From: Pseudomonas alcaligenes
GTDB lineage: Bacteria; Pseudomonadota; Gammaproteobacteria; Pseudomonadales; Pseudomonadaceae
DNA length: 64,000 nucleotides
Direction: 5' to 3'
NCBI RefSeq assembly: GCF_041729615.1
Contig: NZ_CP154874.1
Coordinates: 1,183,001-1,247,000 of the forward strand
The notes beneath the pieces are model-generated. The model had not been told where the DNA came from. It worked only from the letters and a program-made list of their open reading frames with translations, and did not search any database. Positions 38,933 through 49,809 of the stretch are shown here, piece by piece (within the stretch, counting starts at the first letter, position 1; each line of letters begins with the position of its first letter). A program made the translations under genes and the position numbers.

Positions 38933-40540
38933 ATGACCGACCAGACCACCCGCCTCCCCGTTCGCCGTGCCCTGATCAGCGTCTCCGACAAGACCGGCAT
39001 CCTCGAGTTCGCCCGCGAGCTCGTCGCCCTGGGCGTCGAAATCCTCTCCACCGGCGGCACCTACAAGCTGCTCAAGGACAACGGCGTGGCAGCCGTGGAA
39101 GTCGCCGACTACACCGGCTTCCCGGAAATGATGGACGGTCGCGTCAAGACCCTGCACCCGAAGATCCACGGCGGCATCCTCGGCCGTCGCGCCCTCGACG
39201 GCGCGGTGATGGAAGAGCACGGCATCCAGCCGATCGACCTGGTCGCGGTCAACCTCTACCCCTTCGCCGCCACCGTGGCCAAGCCGGGCTGTGACCTGGC
39301 CGATGCCATCGAAAACATCGACATCGGCGGTCCGACCATGGTCCGCAGCGCGGCCAAGAACCACAAGGACGTCGCCATCGTGGTCAACGCCGGCGACTAC
39401 GCCGGCATAGTCGAGTCGCTGAAAGCCGGCGGCCTGACCTATGCCCAGCGCTTCGACCTGGCGCTGAAGGCCTTCGAGCACACTGCCGCCTACGACGGCA
39501 TGATTGCCAACTACCTGGGCACCATCGATCAGAGCCGCGACACCCTCTCCACCGAAGGCCGCGGCGCTTTCCCGCGCACCTTCAACAGCCAGTTCATCAA
39601 GGCCCAGGAGATGCGCTACGGCGAGAACCCGCACCAGAGCGCGGCCTTCTATGTCGAGGCCACCCCGGGCGAAGCCAGCGTGTCCACCGCCAAGCAGCTG
39701 CAGGGCAAGGAACTGTCGTTCAACAACGTGGCCGACACCGACGCCGCGCTGGAGTGCGTGAAGAGCTTCGTCAAGCCGGCCTGCGTCATCGTCAAGCACG
39801 CCAACCCCTGCGGCGTTTCCGTGGTACCGGAAGACGAAGGCGGCATCCGCAAGGCCTATGACCTGGCCTACGCCACCGACAGCGAATCCGCCTTCGGCGG
39901 CATCATCGCCTTCAACCGCGAGCTGGATGGCGAGACCGCCAAGGCCATCGTCGAGCGCCAGTTCGTCGAAGTGATCATCGCCCCGAAAGTCTCCGCCGAG
40001 GCCCGCGCCGTGGTGGCCGCCAAGGCCAACGTGCGCCTGCTGGAGTGCGGCGAGTGGTCGGCCGAACGTGCCGCCGGCTGGGACTTCAAGCGCGTCAACG
40101 GCGGCCTGCTGGTACAGAGCCGTGACATCGGCATGATCGCCGCCAGCGACCTGAAAGTCGTGACCAAGCGCGCGCCGAGCGAGCAGGAAGTACACGACCT
40201 GATCTTCGCCTGGAAAGTGGCCAAGTTCGTCAAATCCAACGCCATCGTCTATGCCAAGAACCGCCAGACCGTCGGCGTCGGCGCCGGCCAGATGAGCCGC
40301 GTCAACTCCGCGCGCATCGCCGCCATCAAGGCCGAGCATGCCGGCCTGGAAGTGAAGGGCGCAGTGATGGCCTCGGACGCCTTCTTCCCCTTCCGCGACG
40401 GCATCGACAACGCCGCCAAGGCCGGCATCACCGCGGTGATCCAGCCGGGTGGCTCGATGCGCGACCAGGAAGTGATCGATGCCGCCGACGAAGCCGGCAT
40501 TGCCATGGTGTTCACCGGCATGCGCCACTTCCGCCATTGA
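38933..40540 (+). CDS. purH: bifunctional AICAR formyltransferase / IMP cyclohydrolase
   Basis: A 535-residue enzyme for the last two steps of IMP synthesis. The N-terminal MGS-like IMP cyclohydrolase domain ([42 protein letters not shown]) is followed by the AICAR transformylase domain with [19 protein letters not shown] and a C-terminal [22 protein letters not shown] is used as start, matching the family; an in-frame ATG four codons earlier is possible. Confidence 0.97.
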   Translation: MTDQTTRLPVRRALISVSDKTGILEFARELVALGVEILSTGGTYKLLKDNGVAAVEVADYTGFPEMMDGRVKTLHPKIHGGILGRRALDGAVMEEHGIQPIDLVAVNLYPFAATVAKPGCDLADAIENIDIGGPTMVRSAAKNHKDVAIVVNAGDYAGIVESLKAGGLTYAQRFDLALKAFEHTAAYDGMIANYLGTIDQSRDTLSTEGRGAFPRTFNSQFIKAQEMRYGENPHQSAAFYVEATPGEASVSTAKQLQGKELSFNNVADTDAALECVKSFVKPACVIVKHANPCGVSVVPEDEGGIRKAYDLAYATDSESAFGGIIAFNRELDGETAKAIVERQFVEVIIAPKVSAEARAVVAAKANVRLLECGEWSAERAAGWDFKRVNGGLLVQSRDIGMIAASDLKVVTKRAPSEQEVHDLIFAWKVAKFVKSNAIVYAKNRQTVGVGAGQMSRVNSARIAAIKAEHAGLEVKGAVMASDAFFPFRDGIDNAAKAGITAVIQPGGSMRDQEVIDAADEAGIAMVFTGMRHFRH

Positions 40541-40681
40541 TTGGCATGGCCGCGCTGTAGCAGGCGTCTGCGTTGTTGCGGACGACTTCGCTAATGCTCA
40601 TTGCCAGTCGGCAACTGCGCTTATCGAAGCCCTCCGCGCCTAGCATCCACCAGCTCCATCGCGGCCCGAAAGATTTGCGTC

Positions 40682-40741
40682 GTAGCCCGGATGAAATCCG
40701 GGAACACCCCACTCAAAAGCCCCGGATTACATCCGGGCTAC
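40682..40741. repeat. GTAGCCCGGAT palindromic repeat before purD
   Basis: Arms 40682-40701 and 40722-40741 are inverted repeats with one mismatch, spaced by 20 bases. This is the same family as at 22206-22257, and it occupies the purH-purD spacer 16 bases ahead of the purD start. The rest of the spacer (40541-40681) holds no recognised gene. Confidence 0.8.
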
Positions 40742-40757
40742 GGTCAGGAGATACCCC

Positions 40758-42047
<1,290 letters not shown>

Positions 42048-42112
42048 CAGTCGGCGGCCGGTCCGCACTATTGCGACCGGCCGCAAGGTAAAGATGCGGT
42101 AAAACCCTCATT

Positions 42113-42137
42113 AAGGCAGCCTAGATGGCTGCCTTTT
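42113..42137 (+). terminator. rho-independent terminator after purD
   Basis: A 9-bp stem AAGGCAGCC / GGCTGCCTT with a TAGAT loop and a run of four T. It separates purD from retS. Confidence 0.85.
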
Positions 42138-42189
42138 GTCCATAAGCCCTAGCTATAATCCGGAGATCACTCACCGAAGGGACTCTGCC

Positions 42190-44955
42190 GTGCGCCGGCT
42201 CTGGATCGCCACAGGACTTCTCGTCAGCCTGCTCCTGGGGCTGTCGGCCTCGGCTGCGCCCAATACCACCGGAGACAGCTGGTCGATCCTGCTGGACAAG
42301 TCGGCCGAGCTGACGTTCACCGAGGTCCAGGCCCAGCGCTCGCGCTTCCAGCCGCTGGACCGCCTGGCCTTCACCCTCCCCGCCTCGCCCCAGGCCATCT
42401 GGCTGAAAGTCGATACCCGCGCCCTGTCCAGCCCGCACTGGCTGTGGCTGTTCGCCCCGCGCGTGCAGCATCTGGACTTCTACCTGGTCAAGGACGGTGA
42501 GCTGGAACAGCAGCTGCGCACCGGCGAGGCCCTGACCCTGAGCTCGCGGCCACTGCCCTCGCGGGCCTACCTGTTCAGCCTGCCCAACGACGACCAGCCG
42601 CGCACCGCCTACCTGCGCATGACCTCCAACCATGCACTGATGATGTGGTTCAAGGTCATCGACGAACCCGAGCTGGTGGCCCAGGAAAAACCCGCCTATC
42701 TGTTCGGCGCGCTGCTCGGCGGCCTGCTGCTGCTGGCCCTGTTCAACCTGCTGCGCATGGCCTATTCGCCCACCGCCAGCAACCTGTGGCTGGCCGGCAT
42801 GCACGTCGCCCTGGCCGTCTGCGCCACCGCCAACATCGGCCTGCTGGCGGTGCTGCTGCCGGAGCAGAGCTACAACCAGTCGCTGATCGCCGACCTGGCG
42901 GCCCTGGCCGCCGCCCTGTGCATCCTCGGCTACACCCGTTTCTTCTTCAGCGGCAGCCCGGCCGAACGCAGCCCGCTGCGCCATGTCCTGCACGGTGAAT
43001 TCGCCCTGATCGCCGCCGCCGCGGCCATGATCGGTTTCACCGGTCTGTTCTGGCACAGCTGGCTGGTCTACGGCCTGGTGGTGCTGGTGGCCCTGACCGT
43101 ACCGGCCATCGCACTGGTGCACTGGCGTGGCGGCTACCGTCCGGCACGCCTGGTGTTCGCCGGCGTGGCGATCTTCGACCTGGGCTTCGCCGTGCTCGGC
43201 CCGGTGCTGTTCGGCTTCGACCAGCTCAACCCCGGCTGGCTGGTGCTCAGCCTGTTCAGCGTGGCCATGGTCGCCGGCCTGGTGCTGAGCATCGCGCTGT
43301 CCGAGCGGCAGCGGCAGATCCAGCGCGAGACCCTGTTCCAGAGCACCCGCGAGGCCGCCAGCAGCGCCGAGCTGAAGGCCAAGGCCGAGTTCCTGGCGAA
43401 GATCAGCCACGAGATCCGCACCCCCATGAACGGCGTGCTGGGCATGACCGAGCTGCTGCTCGGCACCCCGCTGTCGGCCAAGCAGCGCGACTATGTGCAG
43501 ACCATCCACAGCTCCGGCAACGAGCTGCTCACCCTGATCAACGAGATCCTCGACATCTCCAAGCTGGAATCCGGGCAGATCGAGCTGGACGACGTGCAGT
43601 TCGACCTCAATGCCCTGATCGACGACTGCCTGGACATCTTCCGCGCCAAGGCCGAGCAGCAGAAGGTCGAGCTGATCAGCTTCACCCAGCCGCAGGTACC
43701 CAGGGTGGTCAGCGGCGACCCCACGCGCCTGCGCCAGACCCTGCTGAGCCTGCTGGACAACGCCTTCCGCCAGACCGACGAGGGCGAAGTCCTGCTGGTG
43801 GTGGCCCTGGATACCGAAGGCAAGACTCCGCGCCTGCGCATCGCCGTGCAGGACAGCGGCCGTCCGCTGGAGGCCGAGGAGCGCGATGCCCTGCTCAACA
43901 GCCAGCTGCACAGCAGCGACTTCCTCTCCAGCAGCAAGCTCGGCGGCCGCCTCGGCCTGATCATCGCCCGCCAGCTGGTGCGCCTGATGGACGGCGAGTT
44001 CGGCGTGCAGAGCGGCGGCAGCGCCGGCAGTACCCTGTGGCTGACCCTGCCGCTCGACCCGCAGCGCCTGGAGCAGCCCACCGCCGACCTCGACGGCCCG
44101 CTGCAGGGCGCGCGCCTGCTGGTGGTGGACGACAACGAGACCTGTCGCAAGGTGCTGGTGCAGCAGTGCACGGCCTGGGGCCTGCAGGTCAGCGCGGTGG
44201 CTTCCGGCAAGGAGGCCCTGGCCCTGCTGCGCACCAAGGCGCACCTGCGCGAGTTCTTCGACGCCGTGCTGCTGGACCAGGAAATGCCCGGCATGACCGG
44301 CATGCAGCTGGCCGCCAAGATCAAGGAAGACCCCAACCTCAACCACGACATCCTGCTGATCATGCTCACCGGCATCAGCAACGCGCCGAGCAAGATCATC
44401 GCGCGCAACGCCGGGATCAAGCGCATCCTGGCCAAGCCGGTGGCCGGCTACACGCTGAAGACCACCCTGGCCGACGAACTGGCCCAACGCCAGGCCGGTA
44501 TCCCCCGGCTGCAACCGGCCGAGAGTGGCCCGCTGCAGGTGCCGGAGGACTTCCGCATCCTGGTGGCCGAGGACAACAGCATCTCCACCAAGGTCATCCG
44601 CGGCATGCTGAGCAAGCTCAACCTGCAGCCGGACACCGCCAGCAACGGCGAGGAGGCCCTGCGCGCCATGCAGGAACGCCAGTACGACCTGGTGCTGATG
44701 GACTGCGAGATGCCGGTGCTCGATGGCTTCTCCGCCACCGAGCGCCTGCGCGAGTGGGAGCAGCGCGAGCGGCGCGGCCGCACGCCGGTGGTGGCACTGA
44801 CCGCGCACATCCTCGCCGAACACAAAGAGCGCGCACGCCAGGTCGGCATGGACGGGCACATGTCCAAGCCGGTGGAAATGTCGCAGCTGCGCGAGCTGAT
44901 CGCCCACTGGGTCGGCGAGCGCGAACGCCGCCAGCGTGACGCCCTGCCCTCCTGA
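42190..44955 (+). CDS. retS: hybrid sensor histidine kinase RetS
   Basis: A 921-residue hybrid sensor that restrains GacS and so sets the switch between acute and biofilm modes in P. aeruginosa. Order: signal/anchor helix; periplasmic 7TMR-DISMED2 domain (about residues 30-165); seven-helix 7TMR-DISM region (about 175-370); HisKA with His407 in ISHEIRTPMNG; HATPase; and two receivers with Asp696 (LLDQEMPG) and Asp838 (LMDCEMP). The ATPase G1 box reads DSGRPL rather than DxGxG, so kinase activity may be weak. GTG 42190 (VRRLWIATG) is preferred, with AAGGGA upstream; sequence from TTG 42136 overlaps the purD terminator. Confidence 0.94.
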   Translation: MRRLWIATGLLVSLLLGLSASAAPNTTGDSWSILLDKSAELTFTEVQAQRSRFQPLDRLAFTLPASPQAIWLKVDTRALSSPHWLWLFAPRVQHLDFYLVKDGELEQQLRTGEALTLSSRPLPSRAYLFSLPNDDQPRTAYLRMTSNHALMMWFKVIDEPELVAQEKPAYLFGALLGGLLLLALFNLLRMAYSPTASNLWLAGMHVALAVCATANIGLLAVLLPEQSYNQSLIADLAALAAALCILGYTRFFFSGSPAERSPLRHVLHGEFALIAAAAAMIGFTGLFWHSWLVYGLVVLVALTVPAIALVHWRGGYRPARLVFAGVAIFDLGFAVLGPVLFGFDQLNPGWLVLSLFSVAMVAGLVLSIALSERQRQIQRETLFQSTREAASSAELKAKAEFLAKISHEIRTPMNGVLGMTELLLGTPLSAKQRDYVQTIHSSGNELLTLINEILDISKLESGQIELDDVQFDLNALIDDCLDIFRAKAEQQKVELISFTQPQVPRVVSGDPTRLRQTLLSLLDNAFRQTDEGEVLLVVALDTEGKTPRLRIAVQDSGRPLEAEERDALLNSQLHSSDFLSSSKLGGRLGLIIARQLVRLMDGEFGVQSGGSAGSTLWLTLPLDPQRLEQPTADLDGPLQGARLLVVDDNETCRKVLVQQCTAWGLQVSAVASGKEALALLRTKAHLREFFDAVLLDQEMPGMTGMQLAAKIKEDPNLNHDILLIMLTGISNAPSKIIARNAGIKRILAKPVAGYTLKTTLADELAQRQAGIPRLQPAESGPLQVPEDFRILVAEDNSISTKVIRGMLSKLNLQPDTASNGEEALRAMQERQYDLVLMDCEMPVLDGFSATERLREWEQRERRGRTPVVALTAHILAEHKERARQVGMDGHMSKPVEMSQLRELIAHWVGERERRQRDALPS

Positions 44956-45022
44956 ACCCGGGTAGCGGCCTCCAGCCGTCGCCCTCTATGCTGTGCTGCA
45001 CTTCCACTGGCGAGCCGTTCCC

Positions 45023-45619
45023 ATGCTGTCCTTGCTGTTCACCATTTACCTGAAGATGCTGGTTCTCTACAGCCCGTTCTTCGTGCTGTCCTGCTTCATC
45101 GGCCTGACGCCGGGCTACAGCACCAGGGAGCGCAAGCGGCTGGCCTGGAAGGTGGCGCTGGGCACCCTGATCTCCAGCGTGCTGCTGTACCTGTTCGGCC
45201 AGACCATCTTCGAGATCTTCGGCATCACCGCCGATGCCTTCCGCATCGGCGCCGGCTCGGTGCTGTTCATCTCGGCGCTGGGCATGGCCCAGGGCAAGTC
45301 GGCAGTGCAGGCCGACAACGTCAACCAGGACGTCACAATCGTACCGCTGACCATCCCGCTCACCGTGGGCCCCGGCACCATCGGTGCGCTGCTGGTGATG
45401 GGCATCAGCCAGCCGGAGTGGGACGACAAGCTGATCGCCATCGCCGCCATCGCCATTGCCAGCGTCACGGTAGGCCTGGTGCTCTATCTGTCCGACAAGG
45501 TCGAGCGCCTGCTCGGCCAGCAGGGCCTGCAGATCCTCAGCCGGCTGATGGGCCTGTTCGTCTGCGCCCTGGCCGCGCAGATCATCTTCACCGGGGTCAA
45601 GGGCTACCTGGCCCCCTGA
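45023..45619 (+). CDS. MarC family integral membrane protein
   Basis: A 198-residue six-helix membrane protein of the MarC/YchE family (UPF0056): SPFFVLSCFIGLTPGYSTRERKRLA near the start, ALGMAQGK, and PLTIPLTVGPGTIGALLV in the middle. Despite the name, MarC was shown not to confer multiple antibiotic resistance; the role is unknown. MLSLLFTIYLK is chosen as start over an ATG ten codons upstream. It follows retS as in P. aeruginosa. Confidence 0.9.
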   Translation: MLSLLFTIYLKMLVLYSPFFVLSCFIGLTPGYSTRERKRLAWKVALGTLISSVLLYLFGQTIFEIFGITADAFRIGAGSVLFISALGMAQGKSAVQADNVNQDVTIVPLTIPLTVGPGTIGALLVMGISQPEWDDKLIAIAAIAIASVTVGLVLYLSDKVERLLGQQGLQILSRLMGLFVCALAAQIIFTGVKGYLAP

Positions 45620-45729
45620 TCACCCGCACGCACCAGCGCCGGGCGCGCGGCCCCCAAAGAGGGCAACCGCGACGCCCATGCGCGCTATCAACCACGATAA
45701 AAATCATATAAATCAGTCAGTTAACAGAC

Positions 45730-45745
45730 TGGCATAGCTTCTGCT
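45730..45745 (+). promoter_or_regulatory. sigma-54 promoter upstream of allophanate hydrolase
   Basis: TGGCATA-N4-CTGCT places the -24 GG and -12 GC exactly 12 bases apart and agrees with the RpoN consensus TGGCACG-N4-TTGCW at most positions. It lies 40 bases before the atzF start. A weak NtrC-like half site (GCACCA) lies roughly 100 bases upstream. Sigma-54/NtrC control would fit nitrogen-scavenging genes. Confidence 0.6.
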
Positions 45746-45750
45746 TTGCG

Positions 45751-45770
45751 GATACCAACTTGGATACAAG
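45751..45770. promoter_or_regulatory. candidate GntR operator at the allophanate operon
   Basis: The palindromic element CTTGGATACAAG (45759-45770) is preceded by a related GGATACCAA, forming a direct repeat. The A/T-centred palindrome resembles operators of FCD-type GntR regulators, and the second gene of the operon encodes one. It lies just downstream of the sigma-54 element. Confidence 0.4.
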
Positions 45771-45785
45771 AAGGAATCCGCAGCA

Positions 45786-47579
45786 ATGTCGCACAGCACC
45801 CGCGGCTGGACCCTGACCGACTGGCAACAGGCCTATCGCAACCAGCACCTGCAACCGGTCGTGCTGGCCGAGCTGCTGGCCGAACTGAGCGACAGCGATC
45901 CCGCCTGGATCAGCCTCGCCTCTGCGCAGCAGCTGCAGGCCCAGCTCGAGCAGCTGGCCGAGCGTCTGGCCGCCGCCGGCGACCTGGCCAAGCTGCCGCT
46001 GTACGGCGTGCCCTTCGCCATCAAGGACAATATCGACGTCGCCGGCTGGCCAACCACCGCCGCCTGCCCCGAGTTCGCCTACACCGCCGCGGCCGACGCC
46101 TGCGTAGTCGCCAGCTTGCGCGCCGCCGGCGCCATCGTCATCGGCAAGACCAACCTCGACCAGTTCGCCACCGGCCTGGTCGGCACCCGCTCGCCCTATG
46201 GCGCGGTGCCCAACAGCTTCGATCCGGATTACGTCAGCGGCGGCTCCAGCTCCGGCTCGGCCAGCGTGGTGGCGCGCGGCCTGGTGCCCTTCGCCCTGGG
46301 CACCGATACCGCCGGCTCCGGCCGCGTGCCGGCCGGCTTCAACAATATCGTCGGGCTCAAGCCGACCAAGGGCTGGCTGTCGACCCGCGGCCTGGTGCCG
46401 GCCTGCCGTACCCTGGACTGCATCTCGGTGTTTGCCCTGACCGTGGCCGATGCCCAGGCCGTGGCCACTATCGCCGGCGACTTCGATGCCGCCGATCCCT
46501 ACAGTAGGGAAAACCCCAACAGCGCCAAGGTCGGCATGCCGGCCAAGCCGCGTCTGGCCGTGCCGGCCGCCCCCGAGTTCTTCGGCGATGCGCAGAACCA
46601 GGCCGTGTTCGAGCAGGCCCTGGGCCAGCTGCGCGAGTTGGGCGCCGAGCTGGTGGAGATCGACTTCGCCCCCTTCCGCGAACTGGCCGCGCAGCTCTAC
46701 CAGGGCTCCTGGGTCGCCGAACGCACGGTGGCGGTCGAGGGCGTCGACCCCGCGCATATCAACCCGGTGATACGCGGCATCGTGGCGGGCGGCGAGAAAT
46801 ACAGCGCCTGCGACGCCTACAAGGCCGAGTACATCCGCGCCGAGCTGAGCCGCAGGATCAACGAGGCCCTGGCCGACTTCGACGCCCTGGTGGTGCCGAC
46901 CTCGCCGACCATTCGCACCCTGGCCGAGATGCAGGCCGAACCGGTGCTGTTCAACAGCCAGTTCGGCACCTACACCAACTTCACCAACCTCGCCGACCTC
47001 TGCGCCCTGGCCGTGCCCGCGGGCTTGCGCGCCGACGGCCTGCCGGCCGGCATCACCCTGCTCGCCCCGGCCTGGCACGACCAGGCACTGGCCGCCCTCG
47101 GCCGGCGCTGGCAGGACTTCCGCGCCCTGCCGCTGGGTGCCACCGGCCGCGCGCTGCCGCCCCAGGGCGCGCCGGTCCAGGCGCCGGGCAGCGTGCGGGT
47201 GGCCGTGGTCGGCGCGCACCTCACCGGCATGCCGCTGAACTTCCAGCTCACCAGCCGCGATGCGGTGCTGGTCGAGCAGACCACCAGCTCGGCCCACTAC
47301 CGCCTCTACGCCCTGCCCGGCACCGTGCCGCCCAAGCCGGGCCTGGCGCGGGTGGCCGAGGACGGCGCCGAGATCATCGTCGAGCTGTGGGACGTGCCGC
47401 AGGCACGCTTCGGCGAATTCGTCGCCGAGATTCCACCACCGCTGGGCATCGGCAACCTGCAGCTGGCCGACGGGCGCTGGGTCAAGGGCTTCATCTGCGA
47501 GCCCTATGCGCTGGAGGGTGCACGGGACATCACCGGTTTCGGCGGCTGGCGCGCCTTCATCGCCAGCCAGCAGGGCTGA
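45786..47579 (+). CDS. atzF: allophanate hydrolase
   Basis: A 597-residue amidase-signature enzyme with the extra C-terminal domain (about residues 455-597) typical of AtzF/DUR allophanate hydrolases, which convert allophanate to ammonia and CO2. The Ser-Ser-Lys triad is visible: Lys80 in AIKDNIDVAG, Ser155 in GGSSSGSA, Ser178 in DTAGSGR. No urea carboxylase is found nearby. It starts an apparent operon with a GntR regulator four bases downstream and then the urea transporter. Related amidases act on guanylurea or biuret, so the substrate deserves caution. Confidence 0.9.
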   Translation: MSHSTRGWTLTDWQQAYRNQHLQPVVLAELLAELSDSDPAWISLASAQQLQAQLEQLAERLAAAGDLAKLPLYGVPFAIKDNIDVAGWPTTAACPEFAYTAAADACVVASLRAAGAIVIGKTNLDQFATGLVGTRSPYGAVPNSFDPDYVSGGSSSGSASVVARGLVPFALGTDTAGSGRVPAGFNNIVGLKPTKGWLSTRGLVPACRTLDCISVFALTVADAQAVATIAGDFDAADPYSRENPNSAKVGMPAKPRLAVPAAPEFFGDAQNQAVFEQALGQLRELGAELVEIDFAPFRELAAQLYQGSWVAERTVAVEGVDPAHINPVIRGIVAGGEKYSACDAYKAEYIRAELSRRINEALADFDALVVPTSPTIRTLAEMQAEPVLFNSQFGTYTNFTNLADLCALAVPAGLRADGLPAGITLLAPAWHDQALAALGRRWQDFRALPLGATGRALPPQGAPVQAPGSVRVAVVGAHLTGMPLNFQLTSRDAVLVEQTTSSAHYRLYALPGTVPPKPGLARVAEDGAEIIVELWDVPQARFGEFVAEIPPPLGIGNLQLADGRWVKGFICEPYALEGARDITGFGGWRAFIASQQG

Positions 47580-47583
47580 GTCC

Positions 47584-48354
47584 ATGCCCCGACGCGGCGC
47601 ACCGCCGAGCCTGGCCGATGCCATCTACCGGCAGCTGAAGGAGGACATCTTCGAGTTCCGCCTGCTGCCGGGCGATCGCTTCAGCGAGGGCGAGGTGGCC
47701 GAGCGCATGGCCGCCAGCCGCACGCCGGTGCGCCAGGCGCTGTACCGCCTGCAGCGCGAAGGCCAGGTACAGGTGCAGTTTCGCAGCGGCTGGCAGGTCA
47801 GCCCGCTGGACTTCGCGCGCTTCGAGGAACTCTACGACCTGCGCATCGTGCTGGAACTGGAGGCGGTGCGCCGCCTGTGCCAGCGCCCCGAAGTCGAGCC
47901 GGGTCCCGCCCTGCAGCAGCTCGGTCGCACCTGGCTGGTGCAACCCGAGCAGCGCCTGCACGACGGCAAGGCGGTTTCCCTGCTCGACGAGCAGTTCCAC
48001 TGCCAGCTGGTCGAGGCCGGCGGCAATCGCGAGATGGCCCGCGTGCACCAGGAGGTCACCGAGCAGATCCGCATTCTAAGGCGCCTGGACTTCACCCAGC
48101 GGCCACGGATTACCGCCACCTACGACGAGCATGGACGAATTCTTGGCGCGATCCTCGCGCGCCGTTGCGAAGAGGCACAGCTATTGCTCAGGACCCATAT
48201 CGAAGAGAGCAAGGCGGAAGTGCGCAAGATCACCCTGCACATGCTGCACAGCGCCCGACAGAAGGCGCCGGCGGCGCGGGGGGGACGCGATGACCTTGGT
48301 TCCACTGCCACAACAGATAACAACAACCCAGCAGTTCAACACTCAAGTTCGTGA
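47584..48354 (+). CDS. GntR-family regulator (FCD subfamily)
   Basis: A 256-residue regulator. The N-terminal winged helix (about residues 10-75) reads LADAIYRQLKEDIFEFRLLPG and VAERMAASRTPVRQALYRL. The FCD ligand domain (about 85-215) has the metal-binding pattern DEQFHCQLVEAGGN and a later H in HGRILGAI. It lies between atzF (four-base gap) and urtA (14-base gap). Local control of the allophanate/urea operon is the natural inference; the effector is unknown. Confidence 0.88.
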   Translation: MPRRGAPPSLADAIYRQLKEDIFEFRLLPGDRFSEGEVAERMAASRTPVRQALYRLQREGQVQVQFRSGWQVSPLDFARFEELYDLRIVLELEAVRRLCQRPEVEPGPALQQLGRTWLVQPEQRLHDGKAVSLLDEQFHCQLVEAGGNREMARVHQEVTEQIRILRRLDFTQRPRITATYDEHGRILGAILARRCEEAQLLLRTHIEESKAEVRKITLHMLHSARQKAPAARGGRDDLGSTATTDNNNPAVQHSSS

Positions 48355-48368
48355 ATGGAGATCGCACT

Positions 48369-49634
48369 ATGCAACGTCGCAGCCTGATCAAGGCCTTCAC
48401 CCTTTCCGCTTCCATCGCCGCCATGGGCATGACCTGGACCGTGCAGGCCGCCGAGACCATCAAGGTCGGCATCCTGCACTCGCTGTCCGGCACCATGGCC
48501 ATCTCCGAAACTTCGCTGAAAGACATGGCGCTGATGACCATCGACGAGATCAACGCGAAGGGCGGCGTGAACGGCAAGCAACTCGAACCGGTGGTGGTCG
48601 ACCCGGCCTCCAACTGGCCACTGTTCGCCGAGAAGGCGCGCCAGCTGCTGACCCAGGACAAGGTCGACGTGGTCTTCGGCTGCTGGACCTCGGTATCGCG
48701 CAAGTCCGTGCTGCCGGTGTTCGAGGAACTCAACGGCCTGCTGTTCTACCCGGTGCAGTACGAAGGCGAGGAGATGTCGCCGAACGTCTTCTACACCGGC
48801 GCCGCGCCGAACCAGCAGGCCATCCCGGCCGTGGAATACCTGATGAGCGAGGACGGCGGCGAGGCCAAGCGCTTCTTCCTGCTGGGTACCGACTACGTCT
48901 ACCCGCGCACCACCAACAAGATCCTGCGCGCCTTCCTGCACAGCAAGGGCGTGGCCGACAAGGATATCGAAGAGGTCTACACCCCCTTCGGTCATAGCGA
49001 CTATCAAACCATCGTCGCCAACATCAAGAAGTTCTCCGCCGGCGGCAAGACTGCGGTGATCTCCACCGTCAACGGCGACTCCAACGTGCCGTTCTACAAG
49101 GAACTGGCCAACCAGGGCATCGAAGCTACCGACATCCCGGTGGTGGCCTTCTCGGTCGGCGAGGAAGAACTGCGCGGCATCGATACCAAGCCGCTGGTCG
49201 GCCAGCTGGCCGCCTGGAACTACTTCCAGTCCGTGGATAACCCGGTCAACAGCGAGTTCGTCGACAAGTGGAAGGCCTACGCCAAGGCCAAGAACCTGCC
49301 GAACTACCAGACTGCGGTGACCAACGACCCGATGGAAGCCACCTACGTCGGCATCAACATGTGGGCCCAGGCCGTCGAGAAAGCCGGCACCACCGACGTC
49401 GACAAAGTCCGCGAAGCCCTGGCCGGCCAGACCTTCGCCGCACCGAGCGGCTACACCCTGACTATGGACAAGACCAACCACCACCTGCACAAGCCGGTGA
49501 TGATCGGCGAAGTCCAGGAAGACGGTCAGTTCTCTATCGTCTGGCAGACCGAAGGCCCGCTGCGCGCCCAGCCGTGGAGCCCCTTCATCCCCGGCAACGA
49601 CAAGAAGCCGGACTATGCGGTGAAGTCCAACTAA
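48369..49634 (+). CDS. urtA: urea ABC transporter, substrate-binding protein
   Basis: A 421-residue periplasmic binding protein of the type I, Leu/Ile/Val-like fold, UrtA family. The signal peptide begins MQRRSLIKAF, a Tat-like twin-arginine pattern, and ends near VQAAE. Mature features: KVGILHSLSGTMAISE, VFGCWTSVSRKSVLPVFE, FYPVQYEGEEMSPNVFYTGA. ATG 48369 is supported by GGAG nine bases upstream. It captures urea for the UrtBCDE membrane complex, which feeds the urease encoded downstream in the window. Confidence 0.95.
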   Translation: MQRRSLIKAFTLSASIAAMGMTWTVQAAETIKVGILHSLSGTMAISETSLKDMALMTIDEINAKGGVNGKQLEPVVVDPASNWPLFAEKARQLLTQDKVDVVFGCWTSVSRKSVLPVFEELNGLLFYPVQYEGEEMSPNVFYTGAAPNQQAIPAVEYLMSEDGGEAKRFFLLGTDYVYPRTTNKILRAFLHSKGVADKDIEEVYTPFGHSDYQTIVANIKKFSAGGKTAVISTVNGDSNVPFYKELANQGIEATDIPVVAFSVGEEELRGIDTKPLVGQLAAWNYFQSVDNPVNSEFVDKWKAYAKAKNLPNYQTAVTNDPMEATYVGINMWAQAVEKAGTTDVDKVREALAGQTFAAPSGYTLTMDKTNHHLHKPVMIGEVQEDGQFSIVWQTEGPLRAQPWSPFIPGNDKKPDYAVKSN

Positions 49635-49688
49635 GCCCTAAGTAGTCCGCTAGGCCGTTCCCGGTTGCACCCGGGCTGCGGTCTGCCT

Positions 49689-49778
49689 CCCCTCTCCCGC
49701 TAGCGGGAGAGGGGCCGGGGGAGAGGGTTCGCCAGACCAAGCCCCTCTCCCTAACCCTCTCCCATCAATGGGAGAGGG
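49689..49778. repeat. paired CCCTCTCCC palindromic repeat between urtA and urtB
   Basis: A forward unit (49689-49727; hairpin with loop GCTAGC, then box GGGGGAGAGGG) faces a reverse unit (49742-49778; box then hairpin with loop ATCAAT). It fills most of the 175-bp urtA-urtB spacer. A degenerate CCCGGTTGCACCCGGGCTGC segment lies just before it. Confidence 0.8.
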
Positions 49779-49809
49779 AATATTCCGGCGTACCCCAAGG
49801 ATCCTTCGT

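Noticed and set aside
42121..44907. 928-residue open frame antisense to retS
   Set aside because: Low-complexity shadow of a well-supported sensor kinase; no motifs.
45620..45785. Possible guanidine (ykkC) riboswitch before atzF
   Set aside because: The conserved ykkC core elements were not found; the region looks like promoter and operator DNA.
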